From the NCBI RefSeq assembly GCF_001983165.1, contig NZ_MNPU01000016.1:60415-124414 (forward strand): a DNA stretch of 64,000 bases, given 5' to 3'. The stretch comes from Pseudomonas gessardii (GTDB lineage: Bacteria; Pseudomonadota; Gammaproteobacteria; Pseudomonadales; Pseudomonadaceae). The notes beneath the pieces were generated by a model, which was not told the origin of the DNA, did not search any database, and was given only the letters and a program-made list of their open reading frames with translations. Made by a program: the position numbers and the translations under genes. How positions within the stretch are numbered: the stretch's first letter is position 1; the number at the start of each line of letters is the position of its first letter. Of this stretch, positions 56,265 to 64,000 are shown one piece after another.

Positions 56265-57584
56265 ATGCCTCTAGCCCCCAACTCGCTCCTGCAGGCCGCC
56301 CCTGCGGTCAAGCCTCAGGCTTCCCCCGCCAATGCCCAGGCAACGGCCGCGGATGCGCGGGCCAAAGCGCCAGGCTTTGCGCAGGTGTTCGCCAAGGAGT
56401 CCAAGGCGGCACCCACCAAGGCTGTGGAGATGGCGCCCAAGCCGAGCCGCGACAAGCCGGCTGATGCCAGCGTCAAGAAGGATACCGGCAACGACAAGCC
56501 TGCCGCTGGTACTCCAGCGGTTGCCGATAGCGGCAAGACTTTGCCTGCCACGCCGCCCTCAAAGGCTGACGCGGCAGCCGGCAGCGATGACGATAAAAGT
56601 GCGGACAAGGACCTGGCGCAAGCCCAGCCGCCGGCCGTCGATCCGTTGGCCGATCCGGCCTTGATCGCGGCGGTGACACCCGCGCCCGCGGCGGTCCAGG
56701 CTGGCGTGGTGGATGACGCCACCACGCCGCTGTTGGTGACCACGCCGCCGCTCGCTGAAGAAGTGGCGCCAGCCTTCGATCCTGAGGCCGATCCATTGGA
56801 TGCGTTGCCGGCCGTGCGCCTGGCGATGGAGCAGGGCGGTCATGTGTCTGCCAGCAGCCAGGCGGCGCAAAAGAGCCTGCCGACCCAGGCTGAACCTACC
56901 GCCGCGCAGAGCTTCACCAACGGCCTGGCCGCGATGGTCGATCAGCAAGCGGCCAAGGACAGCACTGACCAGGGGGGCGAAAAGGCTTTCAGCGGCCTGA
57001 TCGAAGAGGGCCTCAAGGATTTGAAGGGCGCGAGCAGCGACACGCGCGTCGATGACTTTGCCAATCGCCTGGCCGCCCTGACCCAGGCGGCCACGCCCAA
57101 GACCGCCAACGCTTTGCCACTGAACAACCAGCCACTGGCCATGCACCAGAGCGGCTGGACCGAGGAAGTGGTGAACCGGGTCATGTACCTGTCCAGCGCC
57201 AACCTCAAGTCTGCCGATATCCAATTGCAGCCTGCTGAGCTGGGACGCCTGGATATTCGGGTGAGCATGACGGCCGACCAGCAGGCCCAGGTCAACTTCA
57301 TGAGCGGCCATGCCATCGTGCGCGAGGCGCTGGAAAGTCAGTCCGCACGCCTGCGGGAAATGTTCGCCCAGCAGGGCATGGGCCAGGTCGACGTTAACGT
57401 GTCCGACCAGTCCCGTGGCTGGCAGGGTCAGGGCCAGGAGCAGCAGAACCAGGCGCGTGGTGTCAGTGGCACGGGTGGACACAGCGACGGGCATGATGGC
57501 GGCATCGCTGGCGACGTGAGCGAAGTGGCCGCTCCGCTCGTGCAATCGGTGATCGGCTCCAGTGCCGTGGACTACTACGCCTGA
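56265..57584 (+). CDS. fliK: Flagellar hook-length control protein FliK
   Basis: FliK measures the hook and switches the export gate to filament substrates. The 439-residue protein has a long disordered Ala/Pro/Asp-rich N-terminus (about 1-290), and the compact C-terminal domain LKSADIQLQPAELGRLDIRVSMTADQQAQVNFMSGHAIVREALESQSARLREMF. The tail is Gln/Gly/His-rich. It is preceded by hptB and followed by a REP-like palindrome. Confidence 0.93.
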   Translation: MPLAPNSLLQAAPAVKPQASPANAQATAADARAKAPGFAQVFAKESKAAPTKAVEMAPKPSRDKPADASVKKDTGNDKPAAGTPAVADSGKTLPATPPSKADAAAGSDDDKSADKDLAQAQPPAVDPLADPALIAAVTPAPAAVQAGVVDDATTPLLVTTPPLAEEVAPAFDPEADPLDALPAVRLAMEQGGHVSASSQAAQKSLPTQAEPTAAQSFTNGLAAMVDQQAAKDSTDQGGEKAFSGLIEEGLKDLKGASSDTRVDDFANRLAALTQAATPKTANALPLNNQPLAMHQSGWTEEVVNRVMYLSSANLKSADIQLQPAELGRLDIRVSMTADQQAQVNFMSGHAIVREALESQSARLREMFAQQGMGQVDVNVSDQSRGWQGQGQEQQNQARGVSGTGGHSDGHDGGIAGDVSEVAAPLVQSVIGSSAVDYYA

Positions 57585-57605
57585 CCCGAAACCGACGCCG
57601 CCCAT

Positions 57606-57631
57606 GTAGGAGCCGGCAAGCCGGCTCCTAC
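57606..57631. repeat. REP-like perfect palindrome after fliK
   Basis: GTAGGAGCCGGC-AA-GCCGGCTCCTAC is a perfect 12-base inverted repeat of the second REP class seen at 63141. It may stop fliK transcripts ahead of the fliL promoter. Confidence 0.8.
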
Positions 57632-57661
57632 CGTTGATCTCATCGCCCTTGCCGACAACTC

Positions 57662-57677
57662 TGGCATAACACTTGCT
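57662..57677 (+). promoter_or_regulatory. Sigma-54 promoter of fliL
   Basis: TGGCATAACACTTGCT has GG and GC ten bases apart with a perfect TTGCT -12, about 50-65 bases before fliL. Confidence 0.82.
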
Positions 57678-57727
57678 CTTGCCTTCCCGTGGATCTATGA
57701 AACCCCGAATAGTGACGGATTATTGGC

Positions 57728-58231
57728 ATGGCGAAGAGTGACGACGCAGCAACAGTACCTGTAGCAGGCAAAGGCAAGCTCAAGATGATCCTGCTGATTG
57801 TCGTGGCCTTGTTATTGGCTATCGGCGTGTCGGTGGGGGCTACCTGGTACTTCATGCACAGTGCCCAGAACAAGCCGGTGCCCGCCAGCGATCCCGTCAC
57901 CAACGTCAAGCAACCGGCAATCTTCGAGCAGATGCTCCCGGCCTTTGTCGCCAACTACAACCAGAACGGCCGGCAACGCTACCTGCAGGTGAGTATTTCC
58001 CTGCTGGCGCGCAACCAGGCGGACCTGGATGCCCTCAAGGTGCATATGCCGGTGATCCGCAACAACCTGGTGATGCTGTTCTCCGGGCAGAGTTTCGACA
58101 GCCTGGCCACCCCTGTGGGCCAGGAAATGCTGCGCCAGAAAGTCACTGCCAGCGTGCAGGAAGTGGCCCAGAAAGAACTGGGCAAAGTCGTGGTCGAGCA
58201 GGCGCTCTTCACTAATTTCGTATTGCAGTAG
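57728..58231 (+). CDS. fliL: Flagellar basal body-associated protein FliL
   Basis: An inner-membrane protein that surrounds and supports the stator. The 167-residue product has one N-terminal span (about 18-42: LKMILLIVVALLLAIGVSVGATWYFM) and a periplasmic stomatin-like domain (PAFVANYNQNGRQRYLQVSISLLARNQADLDALKVHMPVIRNNLVMLFS). It leads fliLMNOPQR-flhB from a sigma-54 promoter; fliM follows by 9 bases. Confidence 0.96.
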   Translation: MAKSDDAATVPVAGKGKLKMILLIVVALLLAIGVSVGATWYFMHSAQNKPVPASDPVTNVKQPAIFEQMLPAFVANYNQNGRQRYLQVSISLLARNQADLDALKVHMPVIRNNLVMLFSGQSFDSLATPVGQEMLRQKVTASVQEVAQKELGKVVVEQALFTNFVLQ

Positions 58232-58240
58232 GATCACGAC

Positions 58241-59209
58241 ATGGCCGTGCAAGACCTGCTGTCCCAGGATGAAATCGATGCCCTGTTGCATGGTGTCGAC
58301 GATGGTCTGGTACAGACCGAAATGGCTGCCGAGCCCGGCAGCGTCAAAAGTTATGACCTGACCAGCCAGGATCGCATCGTCCGCGGACGCATGCCGACCC
58401 TGGAGATGATCAACGAACGGTTTGCCCGCTACACCCGTATCAGCATGTTCAACATGCTGCGCCGCTCGGCGGACGTGGCGGTGGGCGGCGTGCAGGTGAT
58501 GAAGTTTGGCGAGTACGTGCATTCGCTGTACGTGCCCACCAGCCTCAACCTGGTCAAGATCAAGCCATTGCGCGGCACCGCGCTGTTCATTCTCGATGCC
58601 AAGCTGGTGTTCAAGCTGGTGGACAACTTCTTTGGCGGCGACGGCCGGCACGCCAAGATCGAAGGTCGAGAATTCACGCCCACCGAACTGCGTGTGGTGC
58701 GCATGGTGCTGGAACAGGCCTTTATCGACTTGAAGGAAGCCTGGCAGGCGATCATGGAAGTCAATTTCGAGTACATCAACTCGGAAGTGAACCCGGCCAT
58801 GGCCAACATCGTCGGGCCCAGCGAAGCCATTGTGGTCTCCACTTTCCATATCGAACTCGATGGCGGCGGCGGCGACCTGCACGTGACCATGCCGTACTCG
58901 ATGATCGAGCCGGTGCGCGAGATGCTCGACGCGGGCTTTCAGTCCGACCTCGACGACCAGGACGAGCGCTGGGTCAAGGCCCTGCGCGAAGACCTGCTGG
59001 ATGTCGATGTGCCGCTGAGTGCCACTGTGGCGCGCCGCCAGTTGCGCCTGCGGGACATTTTGCACATGCAGCCGGGGGATGTGATTCCCGTCGAACTGCC
59101 GGACGAATTGATCATGCGCGCCAACGGCGTGCCGTCGTTCAAGGTCAAGCTCGGCTCCCACAAGGGCAACCTGGCGTTGCAGGTGGTCGAGCCGATCAAC
59201 CGTCGCTGA
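58241..59209 (+). CDS. fliM: Flagellar motor switch protein FliM
   Basis: The C-ring protein that binds CheY-P. The 322-residue product has the N-terminal CheY-binding peptide LLSQDEIDALLHGV, the middle CheC-like domain (LEMINERFARYTRISMFNMLRRSADVAVGG, FFGGDGRHAKIEGREFTPTELRVV) and the C-terminal SpoA domain. All key blocks are intact. It is followed by fliN after 55 bases. Confidence 0.97.
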   Translation: MAVQDLLSQDEIDALLHGVDDGLVQTEMAAEPGSVKSYDLTSQDRIVRGRMPTLEMINERFARYTRISMFNMLRRSADVAVGGVQVMKFGEYVHSLYVPTSLNLVKIKPLRGTALFILDAKLVFKLVDNFFGGDGRHAKIEGREFTPTELRVVRMVLEQAFIDLKEAWQAIMEVNFEYINSEVNPAMANIVGPSEAIVVSTFHIELDGGGGDLHVTMPYSMIEPVREMLDAGFQSDLDDQDERWVKALREDLLDVDVPLSATVARRQLRLRDILHMQPGDVIPVELPDELIMRANGVPSFKVKLGSHKGNLALQVVEPINRR

Positions 59210-59264
59210 CTCACCCCGATGATGCATTCCTAATTCATGATTTTTGCTGCACCGAGGACATGTA

Positions 59265-59732
59265 ATGGCTACCGAACACGAAAACACTTCCGCCGAAGAC
59301 CAGGCCCTGGCTGATGAATGGGCGGCTGCCCTGGAAGAAACCGGCGATGCGGGCCAGGACGATATCGACGCCTTGCTGGCCGCCGATGCCGCCACTGCGC
59401 CGGTGGGCAACCGCTTGCCCATGGAAGAGTTCGGCAGCGTGCCGAAGAACCATGAGCCGGTCTCGCTCGATGGTCCCAACCTGGACGTGATCCTCGATAT
59501 CCCAGTATCGATTTCCATGGAAGTGGGCAGCACTGAAATCAATATCCGTAACCTGCTGCAGCTTAACCAGGGGTCGGTGATCGAGCTCGACCGCCTGGCC
59601 GGCGAGCCGCTGGATGTGCTGGTCAACGGGACGCTGATCGCCCATGGCGAAGTGGTGGTGGTCAACGAGAAGTTCGGCATCCGCCTGACTGATGTGATCA
59701 GCCCTAGCGAACGTATCAAGAAGCTGCGCTGA
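59265..59732 (+). CDS. fliN: Flagellar motor switch protein FliN
   Basis: A C-ring protein and docking site for FliH. The 155-residue product has an acidic N-terminal extension (about 1-70) and the SpoA domain (LDVILDIPVSISMEVGSTEINIRNLLQLNQGSVIELDRLAGEPLDVLVNG). GAGGA upstream favours ATG 59265 over an upstream TTG. The stop is one base from the fliO start. Confidence 0.97.
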   Translation: MATEHENTSAEDQALADEWAAALEETGDAGQDDIDALLAADAATAPVGNRLPMEEFGSVPKNHEPVSLDGPNLDVILDIPVSISMEVGSTEINIRNLLQLNQGSVIELDRLAGEPLDVLVNGTLIAHGEVVVVNEKFGIRLTDVISPSERIKKLR

Positions 59733-59733
59733 G

Positions 59734-60168
59734 ATGGGGCGTCGCTGGCTGGGACTCTTGTGGGCGCTGCCGCTGGGCGCATTCGCCGCTGAACCGCTGG
59801 CCCAGGCCGCAGCCCCAGCTGCCGGCGGCAACGTGGCCGGGCAACTGACCCAGTTGGTGCTTGGCCTGCTGCTGGTGGTGGGGTTGATCTTTGTCCTCGC
59901 CTGGTTATTGCGTCGGGTGCAGCGGATCGGCCCGGGCAATGCCCAGGTCATCGAACTGATCGGTTCGCGAGCCCTTGGGCCGCGTGATCGCCTGGTGCTG
60001 GTGCAGGTGGGTGAGGAGCAGATCCTGCTCGGCCTGACCCCAGGCCGGATTACCCCGTTGCACGTGCTCAAGCATCCGGTGAGCGTGGCCCAGACCGAGG
60101 CCGCCACGCCGGAATTCGCCCAGCGCCTGCTGGAATTGATGGGCAAGGACCAGAAGGATAAGAAGTAA
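59734..60168 (+). CDS. fliO: Flagellar biosynthesis protein FliO
   Basis: FliO assists assembly of the FliP ring. The 144-residue product has a short signal-like N-terminus, one membrane span (about 40-62: [25 protein letters not shown]) and the cytoplasmic FliO domain ([40 protein letters not shown]). It overlaps fliP by one base (TAATG). Confidence 0.94.
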   Translation: MGRRWLGLLWALPLGAFAAEPLAQAAAPAAGGNVAGQLTQLVLGLLLVVGLIFVLAWLLRRVQRIGPGNAQVIELIGSRALGPRDRLVLVQVGEEQILLGLTPGRITPLHVLKHPVSVAQTEAATPEFAQRLLELMGKDQKDKK

Positions 60169-60911
60169 TGCGCGTTCTATTGACGCTCATGCTGTTGCTG
60201 GCAGCGCCCCTGGCGTTCGGCGCGGACCCGTTGTCGATCCCGGCGATCACCCTGGGCACCAACGCGGCCGGGGCCCAGGAGTATTCGGTCAGCCTGCAGA
60301 TCCTGCTGATCATGACTGCGCTGAGTTTTATCCCGGCGTTCGTCATGCTCATGACCAGCTTCACCCGGATCATCATTGTGTTCTCGATCCTGCGCCAGGC
60401 CCTGGGCCTGCAGCAGACACCGTCGAACCAGATCCTGACCGGCATGGCGCTGTTTCTGACGCTGTTCATCATGGCGCCGGTGTTCGACAAGGTGAACCAG
60501 CAGGCCCTGCAGCCCTACCTGGCAGAGAAAATGACGGCCCAGGACGCGGTGCAAAAGGCCCAGGGCCCGATCAAGGACTTCATGCTGTCGCAGACCCGCT
60601 CCAGTGACCTGGAACTGTTTGTGCGCCTGTCCAAGCGTACCGATATCCTCAGCCCGGACCAGGCACCGTTGACGATCCTGGTACCGGCGTTCGTCACCTC
60701 GGAGTTGAAGACGGCGTTTCAGATCGGCTTCATGATCTTTATCCCGTTCCTGATCATCGACCTGGTGGTGGCCAGTGTGCTGATGGCCATGGGTATGATG
60801 ATGCTGTCGCCGCTGATTATCTCGTTGCCCTTCAAGATCATGCTGTTTGTCTTGGTGGATGGTTGGGCGCTGATTATCGGCACCCTGGCCGGCAGCTTCG
60901 GAGGGGTATAG
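60168..60911 (+). CDS. fliP: Flagellar export-gate protein FliP
   Basis: A subunit of the FliPQR export pore. The 247-residue product has a cleavable signal ([20 protein letters not shown]) and the FliP blocks [48 protein letters not shown] and [30 protein letters not shown]. fliQ follows by 4 bases. Confidence 0.98.
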   Translation: MRVLLTLMLLLAAPLAFGADPLSIPAITLGTNAAGAQEYSVSLQILLIMTALSFIPAFVMLMTSFTRIIIVFSILRQALGLQQTPSNQILTGMALFLTLFIMAPVFDKVNQQALQPYLAEKMTAQDAVQKAQGPIKDFMLSQTRSSDLELFVRLSKRTDILSPDQAPLTILVPAFVTSELKTAFQIGFMIFIPFLIIDLVVASVLMAMGMMMLSPLIISLPFKIMLFVLVDGWALIIGTLAGSFGGV

Positions 60912-60915
60912 CGCC

Positions 60916-61185
60916 ATGACCCCGGAAGTCGCCGTCGACCTGTTTCGTGAAGCACTCTGGCTGACCACCCTGATAGTTGCCGTGCTGGTGGTGCCCAGCC
61001 TCCTGGTGGGTTTGCTGGTGGCGATGTTCCAGGCCGCCACGCAGATCAACGAACAGACCTTGAGCTTTCTCCCGCGCTTGCTGGTGATGCTGGTCACGCT
61101 GATCGTTGCCGGCCCCTGGCTGGTGCAGACCTTCATGGAATACATCCTGCAGTTGTACGGCAGTATTCCGCAGTTGATCGGCTGA
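60916..61185 (+). CDS. fliQ: Flagellar export-gate protein FliQ
   Basis: A small subunit of the export pore. The 89-residue product has two membrane helices and the family stretch VVPSLLVGLLVAMFQAATQINEQTLSFLPRLL. fliR follows by 4 bases. Confidence 0.98.
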   Translation: MTPEVAVDLFREALWLTTLIVAVLVVPSLLVGLLVAMFQAATQINEQTLSFLPRLLVMLVTLIVAGPWLVQTFMEYILQLYGSIPQLIG

Positions 61186-61189
61186 CCTG

Positions 61190-61975
61190 ATGCAGTCCTT
61201 GCTGGCGTTGACCGACACCCAGATCAGTACCTGGGTGGCCGCGTTCATCCTGCCGCTGTTTCGTGTGGGCGCCTTGCTGATGACCATGCCGGTGATCGGC
61301 ACGACCCTGGTCCCCAAGCGTGTACGCCTGTTTTTCACGGTAGCGATTACCGTGGTTATCGTGCCCACGTTGCCAGCGATGCCGCCGGTCAACGCCCTGG
61401 ACCTCAGTGCGCTGCTGTTGATTGCCGAACAGATCCTGATCGGCGCCTTGATGGGCTTCTCCCTGACCTTGTTCTTCCAGGCCTTCGTGATTGCCGGGCA
61501 AATCGTCTCGATCCAGATGGGCATGGGCTTCGCCTCCATGGTCGACCCCACCAACGGCGTATCGGTGGCGGTCATCGGGCAGTTCCTGACCATGCTGGTG
61601 ACCCTGCTGTTCCTGGCCATGAACGGTCACCTGGTGGCCTTTGAAATTCTCACTGAAAGCTTCACCACCTTGCCGGTGGGCGAGGGCCTGATCGTCAATC
61701 ACTTCTGGGAAGTGGTCGGGCGCCTCAGTTGGGTGCTGGGCGCGGCGTTGCTTCTGGTGTTGCCGGCGATCACAGCATTGCTGGTGGTCAACATTGCCTT
61801 TGGCGTGATGACCCGTGCCGCGCCGCAATTGAACATCTTCGCCATTGGTTTCCCACTGACCCTGGTGTTGGGCCTGGGGATTTTCTGGATCGGCCTGGCC
61901 GACATTCTCAATCAGTATCAACCGCTGGCCAGTGATGCCTTGCAGTTCTTACGTGATCTGGCACGGGCGCGCTGA
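61190..61975 (+). CDS. fliR: Flagellar export-gate protein FliR
   Basis: A single-copy subunit of the export pore. The 261-residue product has six to eight membrane segments and the FliR blocks FILPLFRVGALLMTMPVIGTTLVPKRVRLF and IVSIQMGMGFASMVDPTNGVSVAVIGQFL. flhB follows by 3 bases. Confidence 0.97.
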   Translation: MQSLLALTDTQISTWVAAFILPLFRVGALLMTMPVIGTTLVPKRVRLFFTVAITVVIVPTLPAMPPVNALDLSALLLIAEQILIGALMGFSLTLFFQAFVIAGQIVSIQMGMGFASMVDPTNGVSVAVIGQFLTMLVTLLFLAMNGHLVAFEILTESFTTLPVGEGLIVNHFWEVVGRLSWVLGAALLLVLPAITALLVVNIAFGVMTRAAPQLNIFAIGFPLTLVLGLGIFWIGLADILNQYQPLASDALQFLRDLARAR

Positions 61976-61978
61976 GCC

Positions 61979-63115
61979 ATGGCCGAGAGCGAGAGTGGTC
62001 AGGACAAAACAGAAGACCCCACGGAGAAACGTAAAAAGGACTCCCGGGAAAAGGGCGAGATTGCCCGTTCCAAAGAGCTCAACACCCTGGCGGTGATGCT
62101 CGCCGGTGCCGGCGGCCTGCTGATCTACGGCGGCGGCCTGGCACAGGACCTGATGGAGATCATGAAGCACAGCTTCTCCCTGCCCCGGGACGTGTTGCTG
62201 GACCCGCGCGCCATGGGCATCTACCTGCTGCATTCGGGGAAAATCGCGATCCTGGCCTCGCAGCCGGTATTGATCACCTTGCTCCTGGCGGCGATCATCG
62301 GCCCGATCTCCCTCGGCGGCTGGCTGTTCGCTGCTGGCAGCATGGCACCCAAATTCAGTCGGATGAACCCCGGCGCCGGGATCAAGCGCATGTTCTCGGC
62401 CAAGGCCGTGGTGGAACTGCTCAATGCCCTGGCGAAGTTCTTCATCATCCTGTTCGTGGCGTTGGTGGTGTTGAAGTCAGACATCGACGACTTGCTGCGC
62501 ATCGCCCATGAACCGCTGGAACTGGCAATCATCCATAGTGTGCAGTTGGTGGGCTGGAGTGCCTTGTGGATGGCCTGTGGCCTGATCCTGATTGCGGCGG
62601 TGGATGCGCCGATCCAGTTGTGGGAAAGCCACAAGAAACTGCTGATGACCAAGCAGGAAGTGCGCGACGAACACAAGGACCAGGAAGGCAAGCCGGAAGT
62701 GAAGCAGCGCATTCGCCAGCTGCAACGCGAAATGTCCCAGCGCAAGATGATGGCTTCGGTGCCCGATGCCGATGTGGTCATCACCAACCCGACTCACTAC
62801 GCCGTGGCCCTCAAGTACGACCCGGAGAAGGGCGGTGCGCCGATGCTGCTGGCCAAGGGCAGTGACTTCACCGCGTTGAAAATCCGTGAAATTGCGGTGG
62901 CCAACGACATCCTGCTGCTGGAGTCGCCAGCGCTGGCGCGTTCGATTTTCTACTCCACCGACCTGGACCAGGAAATCCCCGCCGGGTTGTATCTGGCAGT
63001 GGCGCAGGTGCTGGCCTATGTCTATCAGATTCGCCAATACCGCGCGGGCAAGGGCAAACGCCCGGATCCGCTCAAGGATTTGCCGATTCCGCCGGATTTG
63101 CGCCGCGATTCTTGA
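61979..63115 (+). CDS. flhB: Flagellar export switch protein FlhB
   Basis: The export-gate protein whose C-terminal domain self-cleaves to switch substrates. The 378-residue product starts MAESESGQDKTEDPTEKRKKDSREKGEIARSKEL, has four membrane segments, and the cleavage site NPTHY with Asn270-Pro271. The conserved pathway neighbours of the C domain (VALKYDPEKGGAPMLLAKG) follow. It ends the fliLMNOPQR-flhB operon; flhA lies outside. Confidence 0.98.
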   Translation: MAESESGQDKTEDPTEKRKKDSREKGEIARSKELNTLAVMLAGAGGLLIYGGGLAQDLMEIMKHSFSLPRDVLLDPRAMGIYLLHSGKIAILASQPVLITLLLAAIIGPISLGGWLFAAGSMAPKFSRMNPGAGIKRMFSAKAVVELLNALAKFFIILFVALVVLKSDIDDLLRIAHEPLELAIIHSVQLVGWSALWMACGLILIAAVDAPIQLWESHKKLLMTKQEVRDEHKDQEGKPEVKQRIRQLQREMSQRKMMASVPDADVVITNPTHYAVALKYDPEKGGAPMLLAKGSDFTALKIREIAVANDILLLESPALARSIFYSTDLDQEIPAGLYLAVAQVLAYVYQIRQYRAGKGKRPDPLKDLPIPPDLRRDS

Positions 63116-63140
63116 GTTTGGTTGTGGCCTGCACCGGCCT

Positions 63141-63200
63141 CATCGCCGGCAAGCCGGCTCCTACCGTTTGTTGTGGGAGTCGGGCTTGCCCGCGATGGCG
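63141..63200. repeat. REP-type palindrome remnants after flhB
   Basis: GCCGGCAAGCCGGCTCCTAC (63145-63164) is followed by GTGGGAGTCGGGCTTGCCCG (from 63173). They are halves of two different REP classes, side by side and not pairing well with each other, so this looks like a mixed or broken REPIN. Confidence 0.65.
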
Positions 63201-63339
63201 TCGGAACTGGCGACCTGATCGCCCAGGTGGCCACATACCGTCCGTCAAAATCCCTTCAAGCCTGTCGACTTTGACGGTATCCAGCTCCCGTGCAGCGCGC
63301 TCTGATAGGCCGGAAAATGCACGGTTCGGGAGAGGGGTA

Positions 63340-63437
63340 ATGGCAATTGGCACAGTGAAGTGGTTCAACGACAGGTGGAATATGAGGTTGTCGAGGGCCC
63401 AAAAGGCAAACAGGCAGCCAGCGCCAGGCCGCTCTAG
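63340..63437 (+). pseudogene. Cold-shock protein (Csp) gene with its middle deleted
   Basis: ATG 63340, behind the strong ribosome site GGGAGAGG, begins MAIGTVKWFND, the start of CspA-type RNA chaperones. From about 63374 the sequence instead reads, in a different frame, VEYEVVEGPKGKQAASARPL and stops at TAG 63435-63437, which is the normal end of a Csp. About 40 central codons with the RNP1/RNP2 motifs are missing, and the junction shifts the frame, so no working protein is made. Confidence 0.85.
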
Positions 63438-63681
63438 GCCCTGGCACAACCGATCACCGGTGATCCTCAAGCAAAAGTTGGAAGGCTTCTACTCTTGCCA
63501 TGCCAAAGCGCAGGAAGGGTGTGCTGAGTATTGGGTTAAGGTCTTACCGCTACGGGGGGCAGTTAATAGCAATGTCGATTCGATCAAGCGCGGATTGCTG
63601 GAGGAAGGCTATTCTGATGCTGAAATTGAGGTGGCCCGAGAGCAGTTACATCAACTGAATCAACAACAAGGGTGGTACTAA
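63438..63681 (+). pseudogene. C-terminal coding fragment of unknown protein, possibly toxin remnant
   Basis: A frame that stays open through the broken csp region continues as KLEGFYSCHAKAQEGC, then NVDSIKRGLLEEGYSDAEIEVAREQLHQL, and stops at 63681, exactly before the next ATG. There is no credible own start (only GTG 63460 without a ribosome site), so it looks like the 3' end of a gene whose front is lost. A following immunity-type gene suggests a toxin C-terminus, but the family is not recognised. A small standalone gene is the alternative. Confidence 0.5.
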
Positions 63682-63873
63682 ATGGACGCCACAACGATTG
63701 CGCTGTGGATCAAAAGCTTGGGGCGCCCTTATGAGTCCCTGGTCTCAGAGGGCATCATTCCCAATATGCCTTTGCGAGAGCTTTATAAAGGGAGGAACTG
63801 GCTTGATATTGAGCCAGAGGAAGGAATGGAGTTGAGTTTTTCCGCTGAATCCAAGTGTTTGGAAGCGCTATAT
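63682..63873 (+). pseudogene. DUF6392-like (probable immunity) gene cut by an insertion sequence
   Basis: ATG 63682 directly follows the previous stop. The first 64 residues (MDATTIALWIKSLGRPYESL, then NMPLRELYKGRNWLDIEPEEGMELSF) resemble the start of DUF6392 family proteins of Pseudomonas, usually about 140-150 residues and found beside toxin or pyocin-type genes. The frame then runs into an IS end at about 63874 and stops in it at 63936. The family call is from memory of the pattern. The 3' part must lie beyond the IS, outside the window. Confidence 0.6.
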
Positions 63874-64000
63874 TGTAGTGGTCAACTAATTCCGGACACC
63901 TCGATAGGTGGTTTCGACGCCATCGCCCGCTCGTAAACGGTCGGTGGCAGATATCCCAGTTTCGAGTGCAGCCGCTCGTTGTTGTAAAACCCAACGATGT
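63874..64000 (-). mobile_element. IS3-family insertion sequence, one end (rest outside window)
   Basis: The terminal sequence TGTAGTGGTCAACTAATTCC begins at 63874 with the TG end usual for IS3-type inverted repeats. It is followed inward by the 3' end of a transposase reading on the minus strand. The element interrupts the DUF6392-like gene. The other end and the target duplication are not in view. Confidence 0.85.
63882..64000 (-). CDS. IS3-family transposase OrfB, C-terminal end (5' part outside window)
   Basis: The minus strand reads IVGFYNNERLHSKLGYLPPT and then VYERAMASKPPIEVSGIS, ending at the stop 63884-63882. The YNxxRxHSxLGYxxP pattern marks the C-terminal end of the DDE integrase domain of IS3-family OrfB (rve family). 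Only about 39 codons are in the window. Confidence 0.9.
   Translation of the reverse strand, partial: IVGFYNNERLHSKLGYLPPTVYERAMASKPPIEVSGIS

Overview
The window is a piece of a Pseudomonas chromosome, most likely from the P. fluorescens group. The evidence is the high-GC codon usage, the gene order (cob operon, recQ-MarR-plpD, phhRABC, and a long flg/fli/fle flagellar cluster run by FleQ and FleSR), and REP/REPIN palindromes of the GTGGGAGCGGGCTTG type between genes. No tRNA, rRNA, CRISPR array or prophage was seen. One insertion sequence is cut by the right edge.

Layout. Positions 1-3483 hold the end of the cobalamin operon (cobQ-cobU-cobT-cobC-cobS), tightly overlapped. Positions 3500-5310 hold a MarR-type regulator, an MFS transporter and a 39-residue membrane ORF, with a matching palindrome in front of the regulator and of the transporter. 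A periplasmic glutathione peroxidase-like protein and a FadL-type porin follow, converging on one terminator. Positions 7380-9570 hold small Pseudomonas-type hypothetical genes and an 880-base stretch without a convincing gene but with DnaA-box-like sites at its end. Then come rmuC, a large transporter-histidine kinase-receiver hybrid (MxtR type), a YbaN-type membrane protein, a UPF0149 protein, recQ, a second MarR regulator, plpD (type Vd patatin), a SelT/W/H-type protein, a small Gly-rich membrane protein, an EamA transporter, an AraC regulator and an LpxH-like phosphoesterase. Positions 24726-29015 hold the phenylalanine hydroxylase operon phhABC and the divergent regulator phhR.

Positions 29211-63115 are one continuous flagellar cluster: flgFGHIJKL, one FabH-like ketosynthase, fliC, flaG, fliD, fliS, fliT, fleQ, fleS, fleR, fliEFGHIJ, the hsbA-hsbR-hptB output module, fliK and fliLMNOPQR-flhB. 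Sigma-54 promoters can be read before flgF, fleS, fliE and fliL, and more weakly before fliD. Sigma-28 promoters can be read before fliC and, more weakly, before fliS. This fits the FleQ -> RpoN -> FleSR -> FliA hierarchy. Rod, hook-associated, MS-ring, C-ring and export-gate parts are here. flgBCDE, flhA, flhF, fleN and fliA lie outside the window.

The right end (63116-64000) is an eroded accessory edge: REP remnants, a cold-shock gene with its middle deleted, an unidentified C-terminal coding fragment, and a DUF6392-like (probable immunity) gene cut by an IS3-family element. No wholly new system is proven here. The best leads are this scarred edge, the self-contained MarR/MFS/39-aa locus with a probably leaderless regulator mRNA, and the single-gene flagellin-modification slot between flgL and fliC.
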